Shown piece by piece: positions 1 through 8,838 of a stretch of 64,000 nt of DNA. How positions within the stretch are numbered: the first letter of the stretch is position 1; every line of letters begins with the position of its first letter. The notes under the pieces are model-generated. The model ran no database searches. It was given only the letters and a program-made list of their open reading frames with translations, and had not been told where the DNA came from. This DNA is from Rummeliibacillus sp963792445. Lineage in GTDB: Bacteria; Bacillota; Bacilli; Bacillales_A; Planococcaceae. The stretch spans positions 1 through 64,000 of the forward strand of contig CAWBWO010000021.1 in the NCBI GenBank assembly GCA_963792445.1, written 5' to 3'. The position numbers and the translations under genes were made by a program.

Positions 1-354
1 AAAACAAAGCCATTTGATTTTTGTTGAAAAAAATCAAACGATTTCAAAACGGAAAAACAAACAAAGAACAAATAGGTATTCGTTATTACAAATAAATATA
101 TAAGGATAGCAAATAATAATATTTTCATTGCTATATCCATTAAAGTTAAAGGTCGTTCTTTATCAAAAGAATCCTGTTTGATCATGTGTCCATCCTAATA
201 AATGCAAAAACATATTTTTTAAAAAGTCGTAATGTCTAAAGGTATTAGCGACTAACAAAATTTTAAACAAAAAATGGCCAATTGCTACGAAAGATGGTAA
301 CCCTGTTTGAAGTAAATGTGCCAAAGACAATCTTCTCCTTGATGCAAAAAACAT
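1..354 (-). pseudogene. Interrupted multi-pass membrane protein, cut by the window edge
   Basis: A minus-strand frame from an ATG at 354 encodes 63 hydrophobic residues (MFFASRRRL start) and stops at 163. A +1 shift at the TTCTTTTGAT run near 173-178 carries it on through DKERPLTLMDIAM and a strongly hydrophobic stretch to base 1 with no stop, so the gene runs out of the window. Just upstream another frame, ending LLKGVCAA, may be an earlier part of the same protein behind a second shift. I do not recognise the family. It is either a decayed gene or, as elsewhere in this window, a real gene with indel errors. Confidence 0.4.
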
Positions 355-787
355 TAAGCGGCACAGACACCTTTTAAGAGAACAGTACCTCCTAAAAAGA
401 TGTTATTAAAATGTAATTTGTAAATTTTCCTTTTTTCTCAACTTTTTGCACTAATATCTGTATTACCACTGATTGGTGCATGGTAAACTTATCCATTAAT
501 TATTGGAAAATTAAACACACATAAAAGATAAATTCTGGAAAAACTCAAGGAGAGAAATGTTATAAATATGTAGTTTAGTACCTGTTGAAGTTAACTCTTT
601 TTCGCCAATATAAATTAGAGATACCGTTCTCTATAAAAATAGTTGCTCAATCTTAAACAATTTCATATAAGCTTCTTCATTCATATTTAAATTTAGGTGG
701 GCTACTAGGCATTCATCCAATCCCAGCCTTACCCCTAAGCATTAACTGGTTATAAGTCTAATTTTAATAAGGAGTGAACCTTGAATT

Positions 788-1027
788 ATGGCAAATTTAC
801 AACATATGCCACCCTTTGCCCAGAATCCTTTGGGTCTTCAACATTGTATGTATCATTTCACATATATGTGGCTTAGAAACGGAGACAATTTCTGGTTTTT
901 CCTGACGACTGTCAGTGAATCAAGAGCTTATGGCTATAGGTTTTTCGGTGGAAGATGGAATCATTATTCGATTGCTTTAAGAGATATTGTTTTCTTCAAT
1001 TGTTCTCCGACTCCAACTCTATATTAA
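788..1027 (+). CDS. Small aromatic-rich protein of unknown function
   Basis: A 79-residue protein with a proline/glutamine start (about 1-17) followed by a compact domain rich in Trp, Phe and Tyr: YMWLRNGDNFWFF, a GYRFFGGRW stretch and a terminal FFNC motif. Small Bacillales proteins with a WLRNG..FW..P/T..V..R...G.R pattern are common and are usually annotated only as hypothetical or, without evidence, as transporter. AAGGAG lies at 769-774, about 13 bases before the ATG, a slightly long spacing. No membrane segment or signal peptide is obvious. It stands alone, with no operon partner. Confidence 0.6.
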   Translation: MANLQHMPPFAQNPLGLQHCMYHFTYMWLRNGDNFWFFLTTVSESRAYGYRFFGGRWNHYSIALRDIVFFNCSPTPTLY

Positions 1028-1144
1028 AACACTGCGCCTGACCTTCTTAATCGTATCGTTCAGTCTTAGTTTAGAAGCGTCTGGACTTTCGTATATTCAG
1101 AGATTACTTTTTGAATTGACAAATTTCGAGTGGTGACAGCGCCA

Positions 1145-1179
1145 AAAAACACCCCAATTAGGTTAATTGAGGTGTTTTT
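1145..1179 (-). terminator. Intrinsic terminator of the M20 peptidase gene
   Basis: AAAAACACC..TTAATT inverted repeat flanked by A and T runs, 20 bases beyond the peptidase stop codon. The A/T symmetry could let it act in both directions. Confidence 0.75.
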
Positions 1180-1199
1180 GATCATCAAACGTTAACAAC

Positions 1200-2336
1200 T
1201 TATTTTAAGTATTCTTTATAAATTGCTTTGTAAGTATCAATCATTTCTAAGTAGTTTTCAATTGATACGTATTCGTCTACTTGGTGAGGTAAATCTGAAA
1301 CGCCAGGACCATAGATTACAAGGTCGAATTCATTGTCAGCTTTAGTAAATGCAGCTGCGTCTGTCGTTGGTGAAATACCGGTTACAGGCAATTCTTGATT
1401 TGAAACAGCTTGGATTGCTTTAATTAGTTCAGAATCAGATTTAGATTCTACAGGGTAAATATCATAATCAACGATTAATTCTAAGTTAAATCCTTCCTTT
1501 TTGTTCAAGTCATCCACAATACTTTGTAACAATGCTTTCACTTTGCTGTTATCAAATTCAGGAATTGTACGAATATTACCTTGTAATGTTGTAATAGCAG
1601 GAATACTGTTAACTTGATCCCCACCATTGATGATTGTAATAGAATGAGCAGTTTCACCTAATACATCATTTTTGTATTTGTTCGTGATTTCTTGCATTTC
1701 TGCATTAGCACGAGTCACAAATTCATTAATATTTGCGATTGAGTTAATACCTTCTTTAGGCATTGAGCTGTGCGCAGATTTACCACGAGAAACAACTGTA
1801 TAGTTCATTGAACCTTTGTGCGTGTAAATCAGTGCTTGGCCAGTTGGTTCACCAATAATCAATCCATCAAGATCATCTGCATAACCTTCTTTCGTTAATT
1901 GCGTAGAACCTAATTCACCGACTTCTTCACCAACAGTTCCCATGAATTTCAATGTACCGTTGATGTCTACGTTTTCTTCTTTCGTTTCAATCATAGCGAT
2001 TGCTAAAGCTACTAGACCCGATTTCATATCCGTTGAACCGCGGCCATATAATTTGTCACCATCGATTTCAGCTGAGAACGGTGGGAATTTCCATTCACTT
2101 TCGTCACCAGCTGCAACAACATCTTCGTGTCCGCTGATACCTAAAACTTTACCGTCACCTTTTTTGTAAGTGGCTACTAAGCTTTCACGGCCTTCACTAT
2201 ATTTTACTTTTTCAGATTCAATCCCATATTTTTGGAATAGATCTGCTAAGTAATCAGCTACTTCTGATTCATGATCGTTTACCGATTTTATTTTTATCAC
2301 ATCTTGTAAAACTTTAATGCGTTCCTCTTTATTCAA
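1200..2336 (-). CDS. M20 family metallopeptidase, ArgE/DapE-like deacylase
   Basis: A 378-residue cytoplasmic zinc-dependent amidohydrolase of the ArgE/DapE/ACY1 family, which removes acyl groups from amino acids or cleaves small peptides. The metal/catalytic signatures are present: GHEDVV (about 68-73), the GRGSTDMKSG loop (about 98-107), the GTVGEEVGELGS glutamate motif (about 132-143) and a late PHQVDEY histidine motif near the C-terminus, with the dimerisation domain (KGSMNYTVVSRGKSAHSSMP) between. Length fits the family. Start is TTG at 2336, behind AAGGGG at nine-base spacing. Staphylococcal and Bacillus relatives are often labelled succinyl-diaminopimelate desuccinylase, but the substrate cannot be read from sequence and no lysine genes are nearby. 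Confidence 0.85.
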   Translation of the reverse strand: MNKEERIKVLQDVIKIKSVNDHESEVADYLADLFQKYGIESEKVKYSEGRESLVATYKKGDGKVLGISGHEDVVAAGDESEWKFPPFSAEIDGDKLYGRGSTDMKSGLVALAIAMIETKEENVDINGTLKFMGTVGEEVGELGSTQLTKEGYADDLDGLIIGEPTGQALIYTHKGSMNYTVVSRGKSAHSSMPKEGINSIANINEFVTRANAEMQEITNKYKNDVLGETAHSITIINGGDQVNSIPAITTLQGNIRTIPEFDNSKVKALLQSIVDDLNKKEGFNLELIVDYDIYPVESKSDSELIKAIQAVSNQELPVTGISPTTDAAAFTKADNEFDLVIYGPGVSDLPHQVDEYVSIENYLEMIDTYKAIYKEYLK

Positions 2337-2358
2337 TGTATTAGTCCCCTTTCGTTTA

Positions 2359-2387
2359 TATATACTGGTTCACACACAAAAAGGCAA
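2359..2387 (-). promoter_or_regulatory. SigA-type promoter of the M20 peptidase gene
   Basis: On the minus strand TTGCCT (2382-2387) and TATATA (2359-2364) are separated by 17 bases, about 22 bases before the TTG start codon. Confidence 0.55.
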
Positions 2388-2491
2388 TTTGACTATTTTC
2401 CATACTACATATAGCATTTCTTTCTCTGATTAAATTGCAATATATTGCTTTTTTACAACGGTGAATTGAATTATAAAAACCCTATACTATC

Positions 2492-2674
2492 ATGCCTCAT
2501 AATGAAAAAAGTATTCGAAAATGGATAAAAATTTATGATGTACATTTGGGTGGTGACTGGCAGTCAAAGCTTATTTGTCTTACGGACACAGAAAAAGAAA
2601 ACGTAATTTTACTATCTTCAAAAGATTTTTCCGAGATAACAATAAACCCACTGATTGCAATAAATTTGCTTTAA
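2492..2674 (+). CDS. Possible small protein, doubtful
   Basis: An open frame of 60 residues (MPHNEKSIRKWIKIYDVHL start) with a protein-like mix of residues but no convincing ribosome binding site before its ATG and no family I recognise. It occupies the otherwise empty space between the peptidase promoter and the next small gene. It may be a real orphan or chance. Confidence 0.25.
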   Translation: MPHNEKSIRKWIKIYDVHLGGDWQSKLICLTDTEKENVILLSSKDFSEITINPLIAINLL

Positions 2675-2767
2675 TAATTGTTCCTGGTTGTGTAAACATC
2701 TTTGCACCACCAACATTCTAATTTTTGTTGACAATTTAACCCTTATTTAATCTCCATGTTCATAAGA

Positions 2768-2793
2768 AAAGGAGGGGTATCTTTTCCCCTCCT
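2768..2793 (-). terminator. Intrinsic terminator
   Basis: AAGGAGGGG / CCCCTCCTT inverted repeat with a short loop, immediately beyond the stop of the small membrane protein gene. Confidence 0.7.
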
Positions 2794-2803
2794 TCTTTCG
2801 TAT

Positions 2804-3034
2804 TTATTTTCGATATCTTTCCTTTGGTGCCACCCAAAATGTCCAAACCACCATAATAATTGTGACAATACCTAAATTTGGTTTGATTCGATTGTGAGAT
2901 AGATATGAGTAAACATCGCAACCAATTAACATTACTAATGATAAACCAACCACCAATAGAGCAGCATGTATAATAAACTTCATTCTTTTCATATCTGAAA
3001 ATTTTGGGAGATCAAAATCTGGCAAATTATTCAC
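2804..3034 (-). CDS. Small two-helix membrane protein
   Basis: A 76-residue protein with two predicted membrane helices (about residues 19-42 and 55-70), a charged KFSDMKRMK segment before the first and a basic C-terminus (APKERYRK). A good ribosome binding site (CAGGAGTG) sits eight bases before the ATG and an intrinsic terminator follows, so it is a monocistronic gene. I do not recognise the family. Confidence 0.6.
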   Translation of the reverse strand: MNNLPDFDLPKFSDMKRMKFIIHAALLVVGLSLVMLIGCDVYSYLSHNRIKPNLGIVTIIMVVWTFWVAPKERYRK

Positions 3035-3323
3035 TCCTGCTTTATAAAAACTTTTAACTTTTGAATATTTTTACCTCAATTATGAGGCAAGCAGCATAAG
3101 CTCCCGCATATTGTAACATGGATGAATGGCAATCTATTGCTATAACTTCTTGGTAATTTCCTTCAGACCATTTCTGAGCTTTAGTTCAAATTATACTAGA
3201 CAATTTAATTTGAAAACTTTTAAATTCATTATTGGCATTCAAAACAATTTTGTAAAAGGATTTAGAAAAATTTTTTAAGAAAATAAAAAGGCAGCTATAA
3301 TAAATATAGCCACCCTTTAGGAA

Positions 3324-3483
3324 TTACATATTATCTTTTAAATATTGTTCTTCTAATTTCTTTTCTAATTCATTTCTTCTGTCAAAGCCTAAAAATTCGA
3401 ATACAAATTCTACTTAAAATAATAGACTTTTCTTCCATTTTCAAACTTCTAATTTCATTCATAATTTCATCAATTTTTTTCAT
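3324..3483 (-). pseudogene. Frameshifted small gene
   Basis: An ATG at 3483 after AAGGATTG starts MKKIDEIMNEIRSLKMEEK and soon hits a stop; one base later the adjoining frame reads EFVFEFLGFDRRNELEKKL and ends with a stop at 3324-3326. Together they give a charged, helical protein of about 52 residues. The 160-base length is one over a multiple of three, as a single inserted base would give. A GCTATA/TATAGC hairpin between A and T runs (about 3287-3319) follows as a terminator. Family not recognised. Confidence 0.4.
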
Positions 3484-3864
3484 TGTGCTTCAATCCTTTT
3501 TAATTTATTCTGGCGTAATTAAACGCTCTGTACTAATGAAGCCAATCTATATATTCATAAAAAGGATTATCAATGATATATCTATTATAGCATGAAATTG
3601 GTAGACAAAAATATCACTATCCAAAATTATAAAAAATACATTATAAATAATAACGTAGTAATTAAACCTAATAAAGGCGAGAGTCCCTTTTAAAATAATG
3701 GAGATAGTTGGAGGTGGTTAGTCTTATTAGCCCAAGTAAACCGAAAGAACCATATGTATAAATCTTTTTCCTTTCCGAATATAGCAAACCACATAACAGA
3801 TAAGCCTGTTAATATCATAAAAACAACGTTTATCCACAAATGCCATATAATGAAAAAATATAAA
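3484..3864. other. Gene-free AT-rich stretch
   Basis: No gene that I can support. The minus strand has a hydrophobic open frame (WHLWINVVFMILTGL) and the plus strand an overlapping frame, but neither has a ribosome binding site and both run into the tmRNA terminator or the tmRNA itself. Confidence 0.4.
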
Positions 3865-3893
3865 AAGAAAAAGCCTTGTATACCAAGGCTTTT
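3865..3893 (-). terminator. tmRNA terminator
   Basis: AAAGCCTTG / CAAGGCTTT hairpin followed on the minus strand by a T-rich tract, 25 bases beyond the tmRNA 3' end. Confidence 0.8.
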
Positions 3894-3917
3894 CCCACTG
3901 TTTAAAACTATTATTTA

Positions 3918-4272
3918 TGGAGACGGTGGGAGTCGAACCCACGTCCAGAAACTCTGATACTTCAGTTACTACGCGTGTAGTTTGTCTATTTGAGTTTCGC
4001 GCATCATTCTGCCGACAAACAGGCGTCCTGTGCGCTAGCTTGGAAATCTCTTGCTGCTAGCTCAAGCGGCGCTAGCAACCGTATCCCACTAAAGTTGAGC
4101 CTAGCTACGCTACATGGGCGATAGAGCAGTTAGGCAGTTCCGAGCTTACGCTGCGAAAGCTAAGTTATTGTTAGTTTTGCCAGTTATTATATAACTTCCG
4201 TTGATGACGAAGCCGAGACCTCCGACGCGCAACTCAAGCTCAAGCAATCCCTGTCGAATCCGTAACGTCCCC
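3918..4272 (-). ncRNA. ssrA: Transfer-messenger RNA (tmRNA)
   Basis: The 5' end GGGGACGTTACGGATTCGAC and the 3' tRNA-like end GGTTCGACTCCCACCGTCTCCA (CCA encoded) are both present and pair as the acceptor domain, giving a 355-base one-piece tmRNA. The tag frame at 4181-4146 reads GKTNNNLAFAA and stop, preceded by the tRNA-borne alanine. It rescues stalled ribosomes together with SmpB, whose gene lies immediately upstream, and marks the released peptides for ClpXP; clpP is also in this window. Confidence 0.97.
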
Positions 4273-4432
4273 TTAATATAGGATTAGAATCGCAACTGTA
4301 TACTTGCTTCTATATCCATTAAGGAGCTGAACTTAATCAGCGTTTCGGATCAGTATGTTTATCATACTGTTACTGGCTTAACGTTGTACTAAGAGTATAT
4401 GACAAATTACGTCTTATTGCAAGTGGTAGATA

Positions 4433-4900
4433 TTAGAATTGATTTTTGGCCTTTACTGCTCTTGCCATTTCGCGTTTGGCTTCTTTTTTCTTTAAGTCTG
4501 CGCGTTTGTCGTAGTTTTTCTTACCTTTACCTAAACCGATTAGTACTTTTGCGTAACCATCTTTTATGTACATTTTCAGCGGAACAATTGTATAGCCATC
4601 TCGTTTGACATCAATATTCAATTGCATGATTTGCTTTTTATGTAACAACAATTTACGTACGCGAAGTGGGTCATGGTTGAAGATATTTCCTTGTTCATAT
4701 GGGCTGATATGCATGTTGGAAATCCATGCTTCCCCTCTTCGGATTAGGATAAAGGCGTCTTTTAATTGGACTTTGCCTTTTCTTACTGATTTGATTTCTG
4801 TGCCATTTAATACGATTCCTGCTTCAATCGTATCTTCAATATAGTAATCAAACCCAGCTTTTTTGTTTTGTGCTAATACTTTTCCAGTACCTTTTGGCAT
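4433..4900 (-). CDS. smpB: SsrA-binding protein SmpB
   Basis: 155 residues, the normal family length. It binds the tRNA-like domain of tmRNA and takes the place of the codon-anticodon helix during trans-translation. The beta-barrel core (NKKAGFDYYIEDTIEAGI, GTEIKSVRKGKVQLKDAF, NMHISPYEQGN) and the basic C-terminal helix-forming tail (KGKKNYDKRADLKKKEAKREM) that enters the mRNA channel are intact. It lies between rnr, 50 bases upstream, and ssrA about 160 bases downstream, the usual Bacillales order; the three probably form one transcription unit with ssrA also made from its own promoter. A CAGTATG/CATACTG hairpin lies just downstream at about 4351-4369. Confidence 0.97.
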   Translation of the reverse strand: MPKGTGKVLAQNKKAGFDYYIEDTIEAGIVLNGTEIKSVRKGKVQLKDAFILIRRGEAWISNMHISPYEQGNIFNHDPLRVRKLLLHKKQIMQLNIDVKRDGYTIVPLKMYIKDGYAKVLIGLGKGKKNYDKRADLKKKEAKREMARAVKAKNQF

Positions 4901-4950
4901 ATGGAATCACCTCTATTTAATGGACTAGAGAAGAGCGTGCTGCCCTTCTC

Positions 4951-7368
4951 TTATTTGTTTTTCTTTCTGTTGCGGCGTTTTTGTTGTTTTTTCGCAATGC
5001 CTTCGTAGTATGCTTTCTTATTTCCTGAATCACCTGAATTTCCGTTTCCAGAGTTTCCTGACTGACCGGAAGATTTGCGATCTTGTTTACGTGTTTTGCC
5101 ATTCACTTTAGCGCCACTTGGTTGGTATTTGCTGCTTTTTCTATTTTTGCCTTTTTCTCTACCTTGTTCCCCGCTTTTCGATTTTGCACGAATGATAACA
5201 GGTGATTGTCGACGCGTACGATTGGCAGCTTTTGGCATCCCAACAATTTCAAAATCAATGGCTGATTCTTCAACGTTTACTTCTAACACACTGATTTCTA
5301 CTTCATCACCAATGTGGAAGATTCGTCCTGTGCGTTCACCAATCATCACCATTTGACGATCATCAAAATTATAATAGTCATCTGTCATATTGCTGATATG
5401 CACGAGACCTTCGATGGTGTTTTCTAGTCCGATAAACATACCGAAATTCGTGATAGAGCTGACAATACCAGTGAATTTCTCGCCAATTTTGTCTGACATA
5501 TATTGTGCTTTTTTCAATGATTCCGTATCACGTTCAGCATCAACGGCACGACGTTCGCGGCTTGAAGTATGGTCTGCAATTTCATCCATACGAGCGCCCC
5601 AGTAGCTAACGGTTTCTTTACTTGTATCGCCATTGATTAAGTAGGTGCGAATCAAGCGATGAACGATTAAGTCTGGGTAACGTCTGATTGGTGATGTAAA
5701 GTGTGTATAGAATTCGGTTGATAAACCAAAGTGTCCAAGACATTCTGGGCTATATTTTGCTTGTTGCATAGAGCGTAGCATCATCGTAGAAATCACAGGA
5801 TATTCCGGTTCATCTTTAACTGATTCCAATATTTCTTGCAATGCTCTTGGCTCAACTGTATTCCCTGTACCTCGAATAACTAAACCGAAGTTTGTGATAA
5901 ATTCAAAGAATCGTTGTAGTTTTTCTGGTTTTGGATCTTCGTGTATACGATAGATGAAAGGTAGCGCCATACGGTTAACATGTTCTGCTACTGTTTCATT
6001 GGCAACAAGCATAAATTCTTCGATGATTCGCTCAGCAACTGAACGGTCACGTAAAAGAATATCTGTTGGCCAACCATCTTCATCAACTACTACATAAGAT
6101 TCTTTAAAGTCAAAGTCAACGGCACCACGTTTCATACGGCGATTGTTTAGAATCATCGCTAAATCACGCATATTTTCAAACATTGGAACTAATGGTGCAT
6201 AGCGTTCTTTTAGTTCTGCATCGTCTTCTTCCAAAATCTTAAAGACATTTGTATAGGTCATACGTTCAGTTGTCTTAATGACACTTTGGAAAATTTCGTG
6301 ATCGATGACTTCACCGTTCCCATTAATCGTCATTTCACATGAAAGTGTTAATCGATCCACTTGTGGGTTCAATGAACAAATACCATTGGATAGACGATGA
6401 GGAATCATAGGAATTACGCGGTCGGTTAAATATACACTTGTTGCGCGGTCATATGCTTCACGGTCTAAAGCAGAGCCATCTGTCACATAATAACTAACAT
6501 CCGCGATATGAACACCTAATTTATAAGTGCCATCGTCATTTTTCGTTACCGTTACAGCATCATCTAAGTCTTTTGCTGTTTCACCGTCAATCGTTACGAT
6601 CATTTGGTCACGCAAATCTCTGCGTCCAACGCGGTCCTTATCTGAAATTTCATCTGGTACTGCACTTGCAGCATCGATGACTTCTTGAGGAAAATCGACC
6701 GTAATATCATGTTTGTGGATGATCGATAGAATATCCACACCTGGGTCGTTTTTATGTCCTAAAATTTGTGTAACAATACCTGTTGCAGAACGATGTACAC
6801 CTGGCCATTCAATAATTTCTACGACAACCTTGTGACCTTCCATTGCACCTAATGTATTATCTTTTGAGATAAATACATCCATCGATAATTTCTTATCATC
6901 CGGTACAACAAACCCAAAACCTCTGTTTGCTTGGAATGTTCCGACAACTTTGGTTGTTCCACGCTCTATAATTTTGATGACAGCACCTTCACGACGATCG
7001 CCTGAAGATGTGCTAGATACTCGGATTAGAACGGTATCTCCATTGATCGCACCATTCACATCAGTTGGTGGGATAAATACATCATCCATCCCTTCTTCAG
7101 CTGGCGCAACAAAACCAAAACCTTTTGCGTGACCGATAAATCGTCCTTGTAAATAATTCATACGCTCAGGCAAACCATAACGATTTGTACGAGTACGAAC
7201 AACATCACCTTGTTGCTCTAATTTTACGAGCGTTTTGACTAGTTGTTTGAATTCTTCTGCATCGCGAAAACCAAACTGATCTTCTAGCTCAGAGACGGTT
7301 AAAGGTTTATAATCCTCTTCTTTCATAAATTCCAATAATCTTGTTTCTAAATTTTCCTCTATATTCAT
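4951..7368 (-). CDS. rnr: Ribonuclease R
   Basis: 805-residue 3'-5' exoribonuclease that degrades structured RNA and works with tmRNA/SmpB in clearing defective mRNA. Domains in order: N-terminal winged helix (about 1-65), two cold-shock domains (about 70-215, each with a GFGFV motif), the RNB catalytic domain (about 245-590, with IDGETAKDLDDAV metal-binding aspartates), an S1 domain (about 625-705, FTGIVSSITNFGMF) and a basic Gly/Ser/Lys-rich tail typical of RNase R rather than RNase II. ATG at 7368 follows a GGAGGGAAGAACG Shine-Dalgarno. It lies 42 bases after the esterase gene and 50 before smpB, in one apparent operon. Confidence 0.97.
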   Translation of the reverse strand: MNIEENLETRLLEFMKEEDYKPLTVSELEDQFGFRDAEEFKQLVKTLVKLEQQGDVVRTRTNRYGLPERMNYLQGRFIGHAKGFGFVAPAEEGMDDVFIPPTDVNGAINGDTVLIRVSSTSSGDRREGAVIKIIERGTTKVVGTFQANRGFGFVVPDDKKLSMDVFISKDNTLGAMEGHKVVVEIIEWPGVHRSATGIVTQILGHKNDPGVDILSIIHKHDITVDFPQEVIDAASAVPDEISDKDRVGRRDLRDQMIVTIDGETAKDLDDAVTVTKNDDGTYKLGVHIADVSYYVTDGSALDREAYDRATSVYLTDRVIPMIPHRLSNGICSLNPQVDRLTLSCEMTINGNGEVIDHEIFQSVIKTTERMTYTNVFKILEEDDAELKERYAPLVPMFENMRDLAMILNNRRMKRGAVDFDFKESYVVVDEDGWPTDILLRDRSVAERIIEEFMLVANETVAEHVNRMALPFIYRIHEDPKPEKLQRFFEFITNFGLVIRGTGNTVEPRALQEILESVKDEPEYPVISTMMLRSMQQAKYSPECLGHFGLSTEFYTHFTSPIRRYPDLIVHRLIRTYLINGDTSKETVSYWGARMDEIADHTSSRERRAVDAERDTESLKKAQYMSDKIGEKFTGIVSSITNFGMFIGLENTIEGLVHISNMTDDYYNFDDRQMVMIGERTGRIFHIGDEVEISVLEVNVEESAIDFEIVGMPKAANRTRRQSPVIIRAKSKSGEQGREKGKNRKSSKYQPSGAKVNGKTRKQDRKSSGQSGNSGNGNSGDSGNKKAYYEGIAKKQQKRRNRKKNK

Positions 7369-7410
7369 CGTTCTTCCCTCCTTCTACTAGCATTTGCAAT
7401 CATGATTTTT

Positions 7411-8154
7411 TTACTCATCCCAATCTAGCGACTCTAAAAATTGTAAAACATCTTCATGCAATTGTTTTCGTTCTTTATCTAATGTAATGACATGGCCTGA
7501 TTCTTCATACCATTTTATTTGTTTTTTATTAGACTCTGCCGTTTCATAAATATAATTTGCAGAATTAATATCAATGACTTGATCTAATCGACCTTGTACA
7601 ACAAAAAGTGGCGCATAAATCTCATCCACATGTTGACTCACGTCATGTACTAATTCACGTAGTTCTTGTAATGACGGCATACCATGTTCTTTGATATATG
7701 CCAAACTTTTAGCCGCTTCTTCACTTGTTCTGAACTGTTGGTTAAATCGCTTTGCATACTGAAGTACACCTTCAAACATCACGTCTGTTGTACGCATTGT
7801 CATGGGTGCACACATCGGTATAATTCCCTTTAATGGATAAGAATAACCTAATTTCAATGAAAAAACGCCACCAAGAGATAAGCCTGCAACTGCAATTTCC
7901 TTATATCCAGCATTTTGAAGTGTTTGATAACCATCTAGTACACTTTGCCACCACTCTTTAGGATTCGTATGTATAAGTTCTTCTGGTGGTACGCCATGTC
8001 CTTTATAATGTGGCGCAAGTGTCGTATAGTTATGCTTTTCTAAAAAGCGTCCAAGCATCCGAAAATCTGCTGAATTGCCAGTAAATCCATGTAAAAGCAA
8101 AACTGCTCTAGGTCCAGCCTCAAAGAAAAATGGTTCTGGTAAAACGGGTTTCAT
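7411..8154 (-). CDS. Carboxylesterase, alpha/beta hydrolase
   Basis: 247-residue serine hydrolase of the thermostable monoacylglycerol-lipase-like carboxylesterase family (B. subtilis YvaK, Geobacillus Est30). Visible: the oxyanion HGF motif (about 22-24), the nucleophile elbow GLSLGG (Ser about 94), the acid in GRLDQV (about 193) and the histidine in SGHVITLD (about 222). No signal peptide, so cytoplasmic. The gene sits between secG and rnr as in B. subtilis; its natural substrate is unknown, and the link with RNase R is one of location only. Confidence 0.93.
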   Translation of the reverse strand: MKPVLPEPFFFEAGPRAVLLLHGFTGNSADFRMLGRFLEKHNYTTLAPHYKGHGVPPEELIHTNPKEWWQSVLDGYQTLQNAGYKEIAVAGLSLGGVFSLKLGYSYPLKGIIPMCAPMTMRTTDVMFEGVLQYAKRFNQQFRTSEEAAKSLAYIKEHGMPSLQELRELVHDVSQHVDEIYAPLFVVQGRLDQVIDINSANYIYETAESNKKQIKWYEESGHVITLDKERKQLHEDVLQFLESLDWDE

Positions 8155-8236
8155 GAGGTTGCCTCCTACGTATAAAAATTATTTCTAATAAAAACGTTCA
8201 CATGCCACTTTAACATATTATAATCCAAAAAGTAGA

Positions 8237-8270
8237 AAACGCCTAACCATATAGTGGTCAGGCGGTTTTT
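8237..8270 (-). terminator. secG terminator
   Basis: AAAACGCCT..ACCA / TGGT..AGGCGGTTTT hairpin between secG and the esterase gene, followed by T residues on the minus strand. Confidence 0.8.
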
Positions 8271-8277
8271 GTGTGAA

Positions 8278-8505
8278 TTAGATTTTTGCTATTGCGACTG
8301 CTAATACGAAGAATAATACAGATAATACAACCGTAATACGGTGTAATATTAAATCGACTCCTCGTGCTTTTTGTTTACCAAAAAGTTGTTCAGCTCCACC
8401 AGAGATGGCCCCTGAAAGTCCAGCACTTTTACTAGATTGTAACAATACTACAATGATTAATGCAATTGCCACAATAAGTAGTAGTGTCATGATTGCTGTA
8501 TGCAT
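8278..8505 (-). CDS. secG: Preprotein translocase subunit SecG
   Basis: 75 residues with two membrane helices (about 3-22 and 53-73) and the conserved cytoplasmic loop LLQSSKSAGLSGAISGGAEQLFGKQKARG. SecG is the auxiliary subunit of the SecYEG channel and helps the SecA-driven reaction. The ATG follows an AGGAGGTGG Shine-Dalgarno by four bases. A terminator follows, so it is transcribed apart from the esterase-rnr-smpB run although next to it, as in other Bacillales. Confidence 0.96.
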   Translation of the reverse strand: MHTAIMTLLLIVAIALIIVVLLQSSKSAGLSGAISGGAEQLFGKQKARGVDLILHRITVVLSVLFFVLAVAIAKI

Positions 8506-8542
8506 ACGTCCACCTCCTGATTCGAAACATCACAACAGTCCT

Positions 8543-8571
8543 ATCTTAACAAAAACTGTACGTAATGACAA
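8543..8571 (-). promoter_or_regulatory. SigA-type promoter of secG
   Basis: TTGTCA (8566-8571) and TAAGAT (8543-8548) on the minus strand with 17-base spacing, 38 bases before the secG ATG. The rest of the 330-base gap towards the methyltransferase gene is AT-rich with nothing else I can assign. Confidence 0.6.
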
Positions 8572-8838
8572 CGAAGCTCTATTTTGAGTAGAATATCAAA
8601 CAATTAAATACACACTTTTCTTTTATTTTAACATTTCTAATATATTTTGAGTATAAAAAAGTAAAACTTTAGAATCATCACTGAAAACATTTACATTCAT
8701 TTAACATTAATTTAAAAATCAAATGCTAAAAAAGCTGCTTTTGTTCTTATCTTAAACTACACCGTCATAAACTGTATCTGGCAAAACAAAAAGATTTTAG
8801 GAGGTGCTACAATATTCGATCAGATTCTTTGGATATTA

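Noticed and set aside
3727..3957. Overlapping frames of about 70 residues on both strands before the tmRNA
   Set aside because: Both run into the tmRNA terminator or the tmRNA 3' end and have no Shine-Dalgarno.
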